The position numbers were made by a program, and so were the translations under genes. Below, piece by piece: positions 1 to 7,168 of a DNA stretch of 21,404 nucleotides. A model generated the notes under the pieces. It did not search any database. It saw nothing but the letters and a program-made list of their open reading frames with translations, and had not been told where the DNA came from. Each line of letters starts with the position of its first letter. Within the stretch, counting starts at the first letter, position 1. Source of the DNA: Ruminococcus sp. GTDB lineage: Bacteria; Bacillota_A; Clostridia; Oscillospirales; Acutalibacteraceae. The stretch spans positions 1-21,404 of the forward strand of contig JAFUPE010000038.1 of the NCBI GenBank assembly GCA_017481395.1, read 5' to 3'.

Positions 1-24
1 AAAAGTATGCCATAATACACCTCG

Positions 25-223
25 GATTGTGTGATCAAGCAAAAATTTTACTGCTTACACAAGACCTTAATTGAATCGCTGTGAAGTCACAAAATAAAAT
101 TTTCATTGAAAACTTGCGGCCAAGCAGTGGGTGACAATTCATAAGGCTCTTGTCTTAGGGCACTTAAGCCGCTTATGCGGTATGCACAGAACTTTTACTT
201 TGTATGTGCCCGGAATAAGGAGG
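25..223 (+). promoter_or_regulatory. Long structured 5' leader of the cell-wall hydrolase gene, candidate cis-regulatory RNA
   Basis: About 200 bases without a convincing gene precede the hydrolase and fold in several places. TTGTGT (27-32) plus AAGC (38-41) can pair with GCTT (53-56) plus ACACAA (57-62). CCGC (169-172) pairs with GCGG (177-180). GGGCAC (158-163) pairs with GTGCCC (206-211), closing a domain that ends six bases before the ribosome-binding site. GCGGC (116-120) can also pair with GCCGC (168-172), which would compete with the small hairpin. A weak -10-like CATAAT lies at 11-16, so transcription may start near 23. Cyclic-di-AMP (ydaO/yuaA) riboswitches are known in front of such hydrolases. 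Some pieces look similar (AATCGCTG near 74, GGGTGACAATTC near 129), but I cannot align the conserved core, so the class is open. Confidence 0.4.
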
Positions 224-229
224 ACAAAT

Positions 230-961
230 TTGATAAAAGCATTCAAAAGATCGACTGCTGTTTTATCCTTAGCTCTTGTAATCGCACTTGCAATTACACC
301 TTGCCTCATTTGTTTTCTTGCAAACAATGACGTAGCGGCAGCTAACGAATCTAACAGCCGACCCGAAGGAAGCATTCAGCTTGTAACCAAGACTTATAAG
401 GAAGACCAGATTCTTTCTTCAAAGCAGGACGAGGAGTCCTTTTCCAGAGCTCAGGCGTTTGACCTTGCTAAAAAGGCAACCGCAAAAGCAGTAACTGAGC
501 TTGAGGAACAAAAAGAGTCAGGCGAAGCAGTTCTCTGTGCAACAGAGAGTAAGGATTTTCTGCTTCAGATTGATAATCCTGACACATCCTATGTAAGCTA
601 TAGCGTAGAGCTTTCTGATTATGACAGAGATGTTCTCGAGCACCTTGTAATGGGTGAAGCAGGCGGACAGGGATTTATCGGTTGCTGTCTTGTTGCTCAG
701 GCAATCAAAGACACAATGATTACCGACGGATATCCCTCAGTTGACGCAGTAAGAACCGGTAACGGTTATTCAGCTTCGCTCAATAATGTTCCCAACCAAG
801 ATGTATTAGACGCTATCGAGTTTGTATTCGATAACGGCGGTGCCGCTGTTCAGCATAGGGTAATTTACTTCTACGCACCTAACGTATGCGAAAGCGCATT
901 CCACGAGTCACAGAATTATGTGGTAAGCCATGGCGGCCACAAATTCTTTGACAGATGGTAA
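230..961 (+). CDS. Secreted cell-wall hydrolase, SleB/CwlJ (Hydrolase_2) family
   Basis: Predicted peptidoglycan hydrolase of the spore-cortex-lytic SleB/CwlJ type, acting outside the membrane. I chose the TTG at 230 because a near-perfect ribosome-binding site (AAGGAGG, 217-223) lies six bases upstream. An in-frame GTG at 131 would start inside the structured leader and add a non-signal-like N-terminus. The resulting 243-residue protein starts with a basic patch and a hydrophobic signal segment (about 8-31). A charged linker (about 40-120) carries no recognised domain. The hydrolase domain (about 130-243) contains MGEAGGQG, whose glutamate E143 fits the family's catalytic acid, then a conserved VIYFYAP stretch and a C-terminal GGHKFF motif. 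The family is certain enough, but the exact bond cut and any role in germination are not visible here. It is a single-gene unit with its own leader and terminator. Confidence 0.85.
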   Translation: MIKAFKRSTAVLSLALVIALAITPCLICFLANNDVAAANESNSRPEGSIQLVTKTYKEDQILSSKQDEESFSRAQAFDLAKKATAKAVTELEEQKESGEAVLCATESKDFLLQIDNPDTSYVSYSVELSDYDRDVLEHLVMGEAGGQGFIGCCLVAQAIKDTMITDGYPSVDAVRTGNGYSASLNNVPNQDVLDAIEFVFDNGGAAVQHRVIYFYAPNVCESAFHESQNYVVSHGGHKFFDRW

Positions 962-989
962 ATTTTTCTTATATCACCAATCAATCCTG

Positions 990-1025
990 AAACGCTCTTC
1001 TGAGAAAGAAGGGCGTTTCTTCTTT
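990..1025 (+). terminator. Intrinsic terminator of the hydrolase gene
   Basis: An 11-base-pair stem (990-1000 with 1008-1018, one G-U pair) has a seven-base loop and is followed by a T-rich tail (TTTCTTCTTT). It lies 28 bases after the hydrolase stop codon and separates that gene from the rpsB promoter. Confidence 0.85.
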
Positions 1026-1061
1026 ATACTTAAAAAATGTCAAAAAAATCCTTAAAAACCC

Positions 1062-1090
1062 TTGACTTTACCTTAGTTTTTTGGTATCAT
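1062..1090 (+). promoter_or_regulatory. Sigma-A-type promoter of rpsB-tsf
   Basis: TTGACT (1062-1067), a 17-base spacer and TATCAT (1085-1090) match the housekeeping promoter consensus at ideal spacing. Transcription should start near 1097, leaving a leader of about 110 bases before rpsB. A perfect 7-base inverted repeat overlaps this promoter and is listed separately. Confidence 0.85.
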
Positions 1091-1097
1091 ACTAAGG
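1071..1097. repeat. Perfect 7-base inverted repeat over the rpsB promoter, candidate operator
   Basis: CCTTAGT (1071-1077) and ACTAAGG (1091-1097) are exact reverse complements separated by 13 bases. One arm lies in the promoter spacer; the other runs from just after the -10 box to the expected transcription start. The centres are 20 bases apart, about two helical turns, which would suit a dimeric repressor. No regulator can be named from sequence, and chance remains possible. Confidence 0.4.
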
Positions 1098-1206
1098 CAT
1101 TACGCACGGTGGGTTGCTCTAAAGGTGTAGCTTGTGACATTCGGGCTATCTAAAAAGGGTAAATTTCAAAGCTCATCGGAGTTTTTAACCTAAGGAGGAA
1201 AATAAA
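1097..1206 (+). promoter_or_regulatory. Untranslated leader of rpsB mRNA
   Basis: About 110 bases separate the predicted transcription start from the rpsB start codon, long for a plain leader. A short hairpin is possible (GTAGC 1127-1131 with GCTAT 1145-1149), and AAGGAGG at 1192-1198 is the ribosome-binding site. Ribosomal protein S2 represses its own mRNA in some bacteria, so feedback through this leader is plausible. I do not recognise a known leader motif in it. Confidence 0.35.
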
Positions 1207-1944
1207 ATGTCAGTAGTATCTATGAAGCAGCTTCTCGAAGCAGGTGTTCACTTCGGTCATCAGACAAGAAGATGGAACCCCAAGATGGCAGAGTACATTT
1301 TCACAGAGAGAAACGGTATCTATATCATCGACCTTCAGAAGACTGTAAAGAAGCTTGAAGAAGCTTACAACTTTATCCGTGACATCAGCGTTGAGGGCAA
1401 GTCCGTTCTCTTCGTAGGCACAAAGAAGCAGGCTATGGACAGCGTTAAGGAAGAGGCAGAGCGTGCAGGTGCTTACTATGTAAACGCTCGTTGGCTCGGC
1501 GGTATGCTTCCAAACTTCACAACAATCCGTCGCAGAATCGGCAGACTCAACCAGCTTAAGGCTATGGAGGCTGACGGCACATTTGATATGCTTCCCAAGA
1601 AGGAAGTTATCAAGCTCAAGCTCGAAATCGAGAAGCTCGAGAAGTTCCTCGGCGGTATCAAGGATATGGAGAAGATGCCCGGTGCACTCTTCATCGTAGA
1701 TCCCAGAAAAGAAAAGATTGCTGTTTTAGAGGCAAAGAAGCTCGGTATTCCCGTAGTTGCTATTGTTGATACAAACTGCGATCCTGACGAGATTGACTAT
1801 GTAATTCCCGGCAATGATGATGCTATTCGTGCTGTTAAGCTTATCACAGGTGCAATGGCTTCCGCTATCATCGAAGGCAGAGAGGGCCAGATGGGTGCCG
1901 CTGCAGTTGTTGAGGACGAGGCTGAAGCTGAGGCAGAGGCTTAA
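1207..1944 (+). CDS. rpsB: 30S ribosomal protein S2
   Basis: Structural protein of the small ribosomal subunit, required for S1-type interactions and translation initiation. The 245-residue product starts with [20 protein letters not shown], the family's N-terminal signature. It continues with YIIDLQKT, the [10 protein letters not shown] motif and [12 protein letters not shown], all in the expected order. The C-terminus ends in a Glu/Ala repeat, a low-complexity acidic tail that varies between species. The ATG at 1207 follows AAGGAGG (1192-1198) at good spacing. It is the first gene of a two-gene unit with tsf, the pairing found in most bacteria. Confidence 0.98.
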   Translation: MSVVSMKQLLEAGVHFGHQTRRWNPKMAEYIFTERNGIYIIDLQKTVKKLEEAYNFIRDISVEGKSVLFVGTKKQAMDSVKEEAERAGAYYVNARWLGGMLPNFTTIRRRIGRLNQLKAMEADGTFDMLPKKEVIKLKLEIEKLEKFLGGIKDMEKMPGALFIVDPRKEKIAVLEAKKLGIPVVAIVDTNCDPDEIDYVIPGNDDAIRAVKLITGAMASAIIEGREGQMGAAAVVEDEAEAEAEA

Positions 1945-1995
1945 TCTCTTAATTAATTCGTTTACAAATCAAATATATAGAGAGGATTTTAGATT

Positions 1996-2907
1996 ATGAG
2001 TTTTACAGCACAGGACGTTAAAGCACTCAGAGAGAAAACAGGCTGCGGTATGATGGACTGCAAAAAGGCTCTTACAGAGGCAAACGGCGACATGGATGCC
2101 GCTATTGATTTCCTTCGTGAGCAGGGTCTTGCAAAGCAGGCCAAGAAGGCTTCCAGAATTGCTGCAGAGGGTATTGCTTATGCTCTTACAAACGATACAA
2201 ACACTTGCGGCGTAGTTATCGAGGTTAACTCCGAGACTGACTTCGTTGCAAAGAACGAAGACTTTAAAAACTTCGTTGATACATGCGCAAAGACAGTTAT
2301 GGCTCAGAATCCTGCTGACGTTGATGCTCTTAAGGAGTGCAAAGCAGAGGGTACAGAGATGACAGTTGCAGAGCTTTTACAGGAGAAGGTTCTCACAATC
2401 GGCGAAAATCTCCAGATTAGAAGATTTGCACGTTTTGAGGCTCCTTGCGTAGGTTACGTACATGCAGGCGGTAAAATCGGCGTTATCGTTACTTTCGATA
2501 CAGACGTTGATACAACTTCTGACGCATTCGTTGCTTGCGGTAAGGATGTAGCAATGCAGATTGCTGCTCTTAACACACAGTACCTCAATGATGAGTCCGT
2601 ACCTGCAGAGGTTCTTGAGCACGAGAAGAAGATTATGCGTGAGCAGCTCCTCAATGAGGGCAAGCCTGAGCAGATTATCGAAAAGATTCTTGGCGGTAAG
2701 GTTCAGAAGTACTACAAGGAAAACTGCCTTGTTGACCAGGAGTTCGTAAAGAACAACGACCTCACAATTAAAAAGTACGTTGACGGTGTTGCTAAGGAGC
2801 TCGGCGGTTCTATCGCTATTACAGGCTTCGTTCGCTATGAAAAGGGCGAAGGCATCGAGAAGCGTCAGGACGACTTCGCAGCAGAAGTTGCTTCCATGGT
2901 TAAGTAA
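1996..2907 (+). CDS. tsf: Translation elongation factor Ts
   Basis: Nucleotide-exchange factor that releases GDP from EF-Tu so it can reload with GTP. The 303-residue length is normal. The N-terminal UBA-like domain (about 1-55) carries TGCGMMDCKKAL and the DAAIDFLREQG stretch. The EF-Tu-contacting TDFVAKNEDF motif follows at about residue 80, and the C-terminal dimerisation part is complete. The start at 1996 follows an AGAGAGG sequence about ten bases upstream. It lies 51 bases after rpsB and is closed by a strong terminator 18 bases beyond its stop codon, so rpsB and tsf form a complete unit. Confidence 0.98.
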   Translation: MSFTAQDVKALREKTGCGMMDCKKALTEANGDMDAAIDFLREQGLAKQAKKASRIAAEGIAYALTNDTNTCGVVIEVNSETDFVAKNEDFKNFVDTCAKTVMAQNPADVDALKECKAEGTEMTVAELLQEKVLTIGENLQIRRFARFEAPCVGYVHAGGKIGVIVTFDTDVDTTSDAFVACGKDVAMQIAALNTQYLNDESVPAEVLEHEKKIMREQLLNEGKPEQIIEKILGGKVQKYYKENCLVDQEFVKNNDLTIKKYVDGVAKELGGSIAITGFVRYEKGEGIEKRQDDFAAEVASMVK

Positions 2908-2925
2908 TTTAACATTTACGTTTAT

Positions 2926-2957
2926 AAAAGCGTCAGGTTTTTGCCTGACGCTTTTTT
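2926..2957 (+). terminator. Intrinsic terminator of rpsB-tsf
   Basis: A perfect 12-base-pair stem (2926-2937 with 2944-2955) has a six-base loop and runs into TTTTTT (2952-2957). It is among the strongest terminators in the window. It isolates translation genes from the downstream pyrH operon, which has its own promoter. Confidence 0.95.
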
Positions 2958-3013
2958 GTGTAAAAAATGTTGTAAAAAATTATTAAAGATTTGAAAATTA
3001 CTTTTTTAATTCC

Positions 3014-3042
3014 TTTACAAAACCTACAAAATGTAGTATTAT
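3014..3042 (+). promoter_or_regulatory. Promoter of the pyrH-to-mtaB operon
   Basis: TTTACA (3014-3019), a 17-base spacer and TATTAT (3037-3042) form a good housekeeping promoter about 40 bases before the pyrH start. The spacer contains the short palindrome CTACA-AAA-TGTAG (3024-3036), ending exactly at the -10 box, which could be an operator. Confidence 0.8.
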
Positions 3043-3079
3043 TAATGTGATTAAATATATGTAATACGAGGTGATTACT

Positions 3080-3793
3080 TTGCAGGCTAAATATAAGCGT
3101 ATTTTGCTTAAGCTTTCGGGCGAGTCCCTTGCAGGTGAACAAAAAACAGGTATCGATTTCGATACTGTACTAAAAATCTGCGAGCCCATTAAAAAATGTG
3201 TAGAGTTGGGGGTAGAAATCGGCATTGTTGTCGTCGGCGGTAACTTCTGGCGCGGCAGGTCAAGCGGCAAAATGGACAGAACAAGAGCTGACCATATGGG
3301 TATGCTGGCTACCTCTATAAATGCCTTAGGTGTGTGCGACGCTTTGGAGCAGTTGGGCGTTGATACCCGCGTTCAGACCGCTATCTCTATGCGTGAAATT
3401 GCCGAGCCCTATATCCGCGGCAAGGCATTAAGACACCTTGAAAAGGGAAGAGTAGTTGTTTTTGGTTGCGGTACAGGTAACCCATTCTTCTCTACAGACA
3501 CAGCGGCAGCACTTAGAGCCGCCGAAATTGAGGCTGACATTATTGTCAAGGCAACTATGGTTGACGGTGTTTACAACTGTGACCCCAAGAAAAATCCCGA
3601 TGCAATTAAGTACGACAAGCTTACCTTTGACGAGGTTGTAGAAAAACAGCTTGCAGTAATGGACGGTACAGCAGCAACTATGTGTCGAGAAAATGATATC
3701 GATATTATGGTGCTTTCGATAGAAAATCCCATGAATATTTACGATGCTGTTTGCGGTTTGCCTGTAGGTACACTTGTTACTAATAAGAATTAA
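3080..3793 (+). CDS. pyrH: UMP kinase
   Basis: Cytosolic kinase that turns UMP into UDP with ATP, the step feeding UTP and CTP synthesis. The bacterial enzyme is a hexamer regulated by GTP and UTP. The amino-acid-kinase fold is complete: [16 protein letters not shown] at the N-terminus, the VVGGNFWRG loop, the [12 protein letters not shown] stretch, [19 protein letters not shown], and [12 protein letters not shown] near the nucleotide site. I chose the TTG at 3080 because GAGGTGAT (3068-3075) pairs with the ribosome and lies at the right distance. The in-frame GTG at 3071 is itself part of that ribosome-binding site. The product is then 237 residues, close to the usual 235-245. It is the first gene of the long operon, 12 bases before frr. 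Confidence 0.96.
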   Translation: MQAKYKRILLKLSGESLAGEQKTGIDFDTVLKICEPIKKCVELGVEIGIVVVGGNFWRGRSSGKMDRTRADHMGMLATSINALGVCDALEQLGVDTRVQTAISMREIAEPYIRGKALRHLEKGRVVVFGCGTGNPFFSTDTAAALRAAEIEADIIVKATMVDGVYNCDPKKNPDAIKYDKLTFDEVVEKQLAVMDGTAATMCRENDIDIMVLSIENPMNIYDAVCGLPVGTLVTNKN

Positions 3794-3805
3794 AGGAGAA
3801 TATCT

Positions 3806-4360
3806 ATGAATACAGTTATTAAGAATGCTGAAGATGCAATGCAGAGACGCATTAACCACCTTGAAAGCGAATACGGCAGAATTAGAGCCGGTAGAGCTAA
3901 CCCTGCAGTTTTAGACAAATTAGTTGTTGATTATTACGGTGCTCCTACACCTGTAAAGCAGCTTGCCGCTGTTTCAGTAACCGAAGCACGTACGCTTTCA
4001 ATTCAGCCTTATGATGCTACAGTACTCCGTGCTATAGAGAAGGCTATACAGACCTCTGATATCGGCATTAATCCTCAGAATGACGGCAAGGTTATCCGTC
4101 TTATTTTCCCACCTCTTACTGAGGATAAGCGTAAGGAAATCGTTAAGGATGTTTCTAAGCAGGCAGAGGATAGCAAGGTTCAGGTTCGTAACGAACGTAG
4201 AGATGCTATCGAAAAGCTTAAGAAGATGAAGAAAAATTCTGAGATTACAGAGGATGACCTTGAAAATGGTCAGGAAAAAATCCAGAAGCTTACAGACAAA
4301 TTCACAAAAAAAATTGATGAAATTTGTGCTGAAAAGCAGAAGGAAGTAATGGCTATCTGA
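3806..4360 (+). CDS. frr: Ribosome recycling factor
   Basis: Works with EF-G to split the post-termination ribosome so the subunits can be reused. The 184-residue product has the standard length. It shows the family signature near the N-terminus (RIRAGRANPAVLDKL, then YYGAPTPVKQLA) and the SIQPYDATVL and LTEDKRKEIVK stretches. The long C-terminal helices of domain I follow. AAAGGAG precedes the ATG. The gene lies directly after pyrH and only one base before uppS, so the three are almost certainly cotranscribed; pyrH-frr adjacency is nearly universal in bacteria. Confidence 0.98.
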   Translation: MNTVIKNAEDAMQRRINHLESEYGRIRAGRANPAVLDKLVVDYYGAPTPVKQLAAVSVTEARTLSIQPYDATVLRAIEKAIQTSDIGINPQNDGKVIRLIFPPLTEDKRKEIVKDVSKQAEDSKVQVRNERRDAIEKLKKMKKNSEITEDDLENGQEKIQKLTDKFTKKIDEICAEKQKEVMAI

Positions 4361-4361
4361 T

Positions 4362-5105
4362 ATGGCTTTATTTTCAAAAAAGAAGGATAAAGAGCAGGCA
4401 GAGGTAAGAGTACTGCCTGCTCACATCGGTATAATTATGGACGGTAACGGCCGATGGGCAAAGAAACGTGCCCTGCCTCGCAGTATGGGGCATAAAGCCG
4501 GTGCCCAGACCTTTCGCCAAATAACTCGGTACTGTTCCGATATCGGCATCAAGCACCTTACTGTTTACGCCTTTTCTACGGAAAACTGGCGTCGCCCAAA
4601 AGAAGAGGTAGACGCCTTGATGAAGCTTTTCGAGGAATATCTTAACGAAGCTTTAAGGGATTTTAAAGACGACACAATCGTCGTTAAGTTTTTAGGCGAC
4701 AGAACTGCGTTTTCTCCTAAGCTTCAGGCTCTTATAAATGAAAATGAAGAGGAGTCAAAGAACAGGGGAGGTATGGTTTTAAACATTGCCATGAATTATG
4801 GCGGCAGAGACGAGCTTGTAACCGCCGCTAAATTAATTGCCCAAAAGGTGTCTGAGGGCGAGCTTTCGGTCGACGATATTGATGCTAAGCTTATTTCCGA
4901 TTCTATTTATACCGCAGGTCAGCCTGACCCTGACCTTATTATACGCCCAAGCGGAGAATTTAGAATTTCCAACTTCCTCTTGTGGCAGTCGGCTTATGCC
5001 GAATATTATATCAGCGATAAACTGTGGCCTGATTTTACTACCGAAGATTTAGACAAGGCAATCGCTGAGTTTTCTACACGAAATCGCAGATACGGCGGTG
5101 TGTAA
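4362..5105 (+). CDS. uppS: Undecaprenyl diphosphate synthase (isoprenyl transferase)
   Basis: Cis-prenyltransferase that extends farnesyl diphosphate with isopentenyl units to make the C55 lipid carrier for peptidoglycan and other wall polymers. The 247-residue protein has the family signature HIGIIMDGNGRWAKKR; D27 matches the catalytic, magnesium-binding aspartate. It is followed by the HKAG element, the YAFSTENWRRP motif and the C-terminal RPSGEFRISNFLLWQ stretch that binds the diphosphates. A Lys-rich N-terminal extension of about 18 residues is unremarkable. It starts one base after the frr stop, suggesting translational coupling. Together with dxr and ispG in the same operon, it links isoprenoid supply to wall synthesis. 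Confidence 0.97.
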   Translation: MALFSKKKDKEQAEVRVLPAHIGIIMDGNGRWAKKRALPRSMGHKAGAQTFRQITRYCSDIGIKHLTVYAFSTENWRRPKEEVDALMKLFEEYLNEALRDFKDDTIVVKFLGDRTAFSPKLQALINENEEESKNRGGMVLNIAMNYGGRDELVTAAKLIAQKVSEGELSVDDIDAKLISDSIYTAGQPDPDLIIRPSGEFRISNFLLWQSAYAEYYISDKLWPDFTTEDLDKAIAEFSTRNRRYGGV

Positions 5106-5114
5106 TGCACCGCC
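5094..5114 (+). other. GC-rich hairpin spanning the uppS stop codon
   Basis: GGCGGTG (5094-5100) and CACCGCC (5108-5114) form a perfect 7-base-pair stem with a seven-base loop that contains the uppS TAA (5103-5105). No T-run follows, so it is not an ordinary terminator. It could be an RNA stability or processing element between uppS and cdsA, or a pause site. That function is inference. Confidence 0.4.
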
Positions 5115-5140
5115 ACATGCTGTGTTAGGAGGCTTTTTTA

Positions 5141-5965
5141 GTGAAGACAAGATTAATTACAGCAGGTATTGCCGCGGCAATTGCAATCGGTATTATGATT
5201 GCCAGCGAATTTATCCCGTGGATAGTTTTTGTTGCTTTGTGCGTTATAGCCTGTATGATGGAATTTGAGTTTTTAACTGCCAAGAGCTTTCATAAGGATT
5301 GGCTTATACTTGTGTTAAGCATTCTTTTTGTAGTTTCTTCAGTAATAGTATCAACCACAAATTTCTGGTTTGTACCAATGTATGCCTATACAGTAGTTTT
5401 GCTTTTTGCACAAATACTCAGGCATGAAAAGCATTCGATTACAGATATTCTTTTTGTCTATGCAGGTACTCTGTTTATTGGTCTTTCGCTTCTCTGTCTT
5501 GCACGACTTGCATGTGCTCAATGGCAGTTTACAAGCTTCTTTATTTGCGTTGCTCTTGTTCCGCCTTGGTTTGCCGACAGTGCCGCATACTTTACTGGCT
5601 CAGCTATCGGTAAACACAAGCTTTGCCCCGCAATAAGTCCTAAAAAAACCGTCGAGGGTGCTATTGGCGGTGCTATAGCCTCAATCGTAGGCTCTCAACT
5701 TTTAGGCCTTGTGTACCAGTTTATTTTCTATCGCAATGTGCTTATTAATTACCCTGCACTTCTCTTAATCGGAATGTTCAGTGCAGTCGTTTCCGTAATG
5801 GGCGACCTTACCTTCTCGCTTATTAAGCGTGAATGTAAAATTAAGGACTACGGCTCTATTATGCCGGGTCATGGCGGTATGCTTGACCGTTTCGACTCTG
5901 TTGTATTTACTGTACCCTTTGCACTTTTCATTTCCTATACAATGGGTCTTATCTGGCAGGCGTAA
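5141..5965 (+). CDS. cdsA: Phosphatidate cytidylyltransferase (CDP-diglyceride synthase)
   Basis: Integral membrane enzyme that makes CDP-diacylglycerol from phosphatidic acid and CTP, the branch point for membrane phospholipids. The 274-residue protein is mostly hydrophobic, with about eight likely membrane segments. It carries GKHKLCPAISPKKTVEGAIGG in its middle. Near the C-terminus (226-252) the full CDP-glycerolipid cytidylyltransferase signature is present, with conserved KR, KD, PGHGGMLDRFD. The GTG start at 5141 follows TAGGAGG at a normal distance. It sits between uppS and dxr, as in many Firmicutes, 35 bases after uppS. Confidence 0.96.
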   Translation: MKTRLITAGIAAAIAIGIMIASEFIPWIVFVALCVIACMMEFEFLTAKSFHKDWLILVLSILFVVSSVIVSTTNFWFVPMYAYTVVLLFAQILRHEKHSITDILFVYAGTLFIGLSLLCLARLACAQWQFTSFFICVALVPPWFADSAAYFTGSAIGKHKLCPAISPKKTVEGAIGGAIASIVGSQLLGLVYQFIFYRNVLINYPALLLIGMFSAVVSVMGDLTFSLIKRECKIKDYGSIMPGHGGMLDRFDSVVFTVPFALFISYTMGLIWQA

Positions 5966-5999
5966 TGTTTAGTTCGAAGGTAATAATAAGGAAGATATT

Positions 6000-7145
6000 A
6001 TGACAAATACACTTTCTATTTTAGGTTCCACAGGTTCAATTGGCACACAGGCAATCGACGTTGCCCAAAAGCTTAATATGCGTGTTGCAGTTCTTACAGC
6101 CAACACAAACGTAAAATTAATTGAGGAGCAAATCAGGCTTTTGAAGCCCGAGCTTGCTGTAATGTATGACGAAGCTTCTGCTAAAGCTCTTAAAATAGCT
6201 GTAGCAGATACAAACACCAATGTATTAAGCGGAATGGAAGGACTTTTAGAAGCCTCTTCCATCAGCTCTGCCGACACTGTTTTAAATTCACTTGTTGGTA
6301 TGATTGGTCTGTTGCCGACACTTACCGCCGCAAAGGCTAAGAAAAATATCGCCCTCGCTAATAAGGAAACCCTTGTTGCAGGCGGCGACCTTGTTATGCG
6401 TACTATTAAGGAAAACGGCGTTAAGCTTTTACCTGTTGACTCAGAGCATAGTGCTATTTTTCAGTGCCTGCAAGCTTCACCTAAAGAAGGTATGCTTAAA
6501 AGGCTTATCCTCACCGCTTCGGGCGGACCTTTCTTCGGCAAAAGTGAAGAGGAACTTAAAAATGTAACTGTTGCCGAAGCTTTAAATCACCCTAACTGGA
6601 GTATGGGTGCTAAAATCACCGTTGACTCCGCTACAATGATGAATAAAGGTCTCGAAGTTATCGAGGCACGTTGGCTTTTTGATGTGGATGCAGATAACAT
6701 TGACGTTGTTGTTCACCGACAAAGTATTATTCATTCTCTTATTGAATTTGTTGACAATTCTGTCCTTGCTCAGCTTGGACTTCCTGATATGCGTATTCCT
6801 ATTCAGTACGCTCTTACTTATCCGGACCGTTTCCCATCTCCCGTTAAGCCTCTTAACCTCTGGGAAGTTGGTACCCTTACCTTTGGAAAACCCGACTATG
6901 AAACCTTCAAATGCCTTGCTGCTTGCAAGGATGCTCTTAAAATCGGTGGTACGGCACCCGCAATTGCAAATGGTGCAAACGAGGTTGCCAATGAGCTTTT
7001 CAGAAAAGGTGAGATTAAGTTTCTTCAAATCGGTGAGCTTGTATCACAATCTATTAAAGAAGTAAAAGCTCAGCCTATTAATAATGTAGAAGATGTACTC
7101 GGTGCCGACAAAGCCGCCCGCGACTTTGTTTTGAGCAGAGTTTAA
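6000..7145 (+). CDS. dxr: 1-deoxy-D-xylulose 5-phosphate reductoisomerase
   Basis: Second enzyme of the MEP pathway: it rearranges and reduces DXP to MEP with NADPH and a divalent metal. The 381-residue length is normal. The N-terminal Rossmann motif is GSTGSIG (9-15). The metal site is visible as D147 and E149 in VDSEHSAIFQ, with E219 in NKGLEVIEA. ASGGPFF and NHPNWSMG flexible-loop motifs lie between them. The ATG follows AAGGAAG at good spacing. The presence of dxr with ispG shows that this organism uses the MEP route rather than mevalonate, at least for these steps. Confidence 0.97.
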   Translation: MTNTLSILGSTGSIGTQAIDVAQKLNMRVAVLTANTNVKLIEEQIRLLKPELAVMYDEASAKALKIAVADTNTNVLSGMEGLLEASSISSADTVLNSLVGMIGLLPTLTAAKAKKNIALANKETLVAGGDLVMRTIKENGVKLLPVDSEHSAIFQCLQASPKEGMLKRLILTASGGPFFGKSEEELKNVTVAEALNHPNWSMGAKITVDSATMMNKGLEVIEARWLFDVDADNIDVVVHRQSIIHSLIEFVDNSVLAQLGLPDMRIPIQYALTYPDRFPSPVKPLNLWEVGTLTFGKPDYETFKCLAACKDALKIGGTAPAIANGANEVANELFRKGEIKFLQIGELVSQSIKEVKAQPINNVEDVLGADKAARDFVLSRV

Positions 7146-7168
7146 TAATTTATTCGGAGATGAACTGT

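Noticed and set aside
25..223. Firm call of a cyclic-di-AMP riboswitch
   Set aside because: Gene context and a few short pieces fit, but the conserved core and closing stem could not be aligned by eye, so only a candidate leader is reported.
131..229. N-terminal extension of the hydrolase from the GTG at 131
   Set aside because: It overlaps the structured leader, lacks a ribosome-binding site, and would place 33 residues before an evident signal peptide; TTG at 230 has AAGGAGG.
3024..3036. BlaI/MecI or CopY operator at the pyrH promoter
   Set aside because: Those operators have TACA and TGTA two bases apart; here three bases separate them and no such regulator is nearby.
3428..3859. 143-codon open frame antisense to pyrH
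   Set aside because: It mirrors a fully conserved pyrH sequence, has no ribosome-binding site or recognisable domain, and its cysteine- and histidine-rich composition is what antisense reading of this DNA gives.
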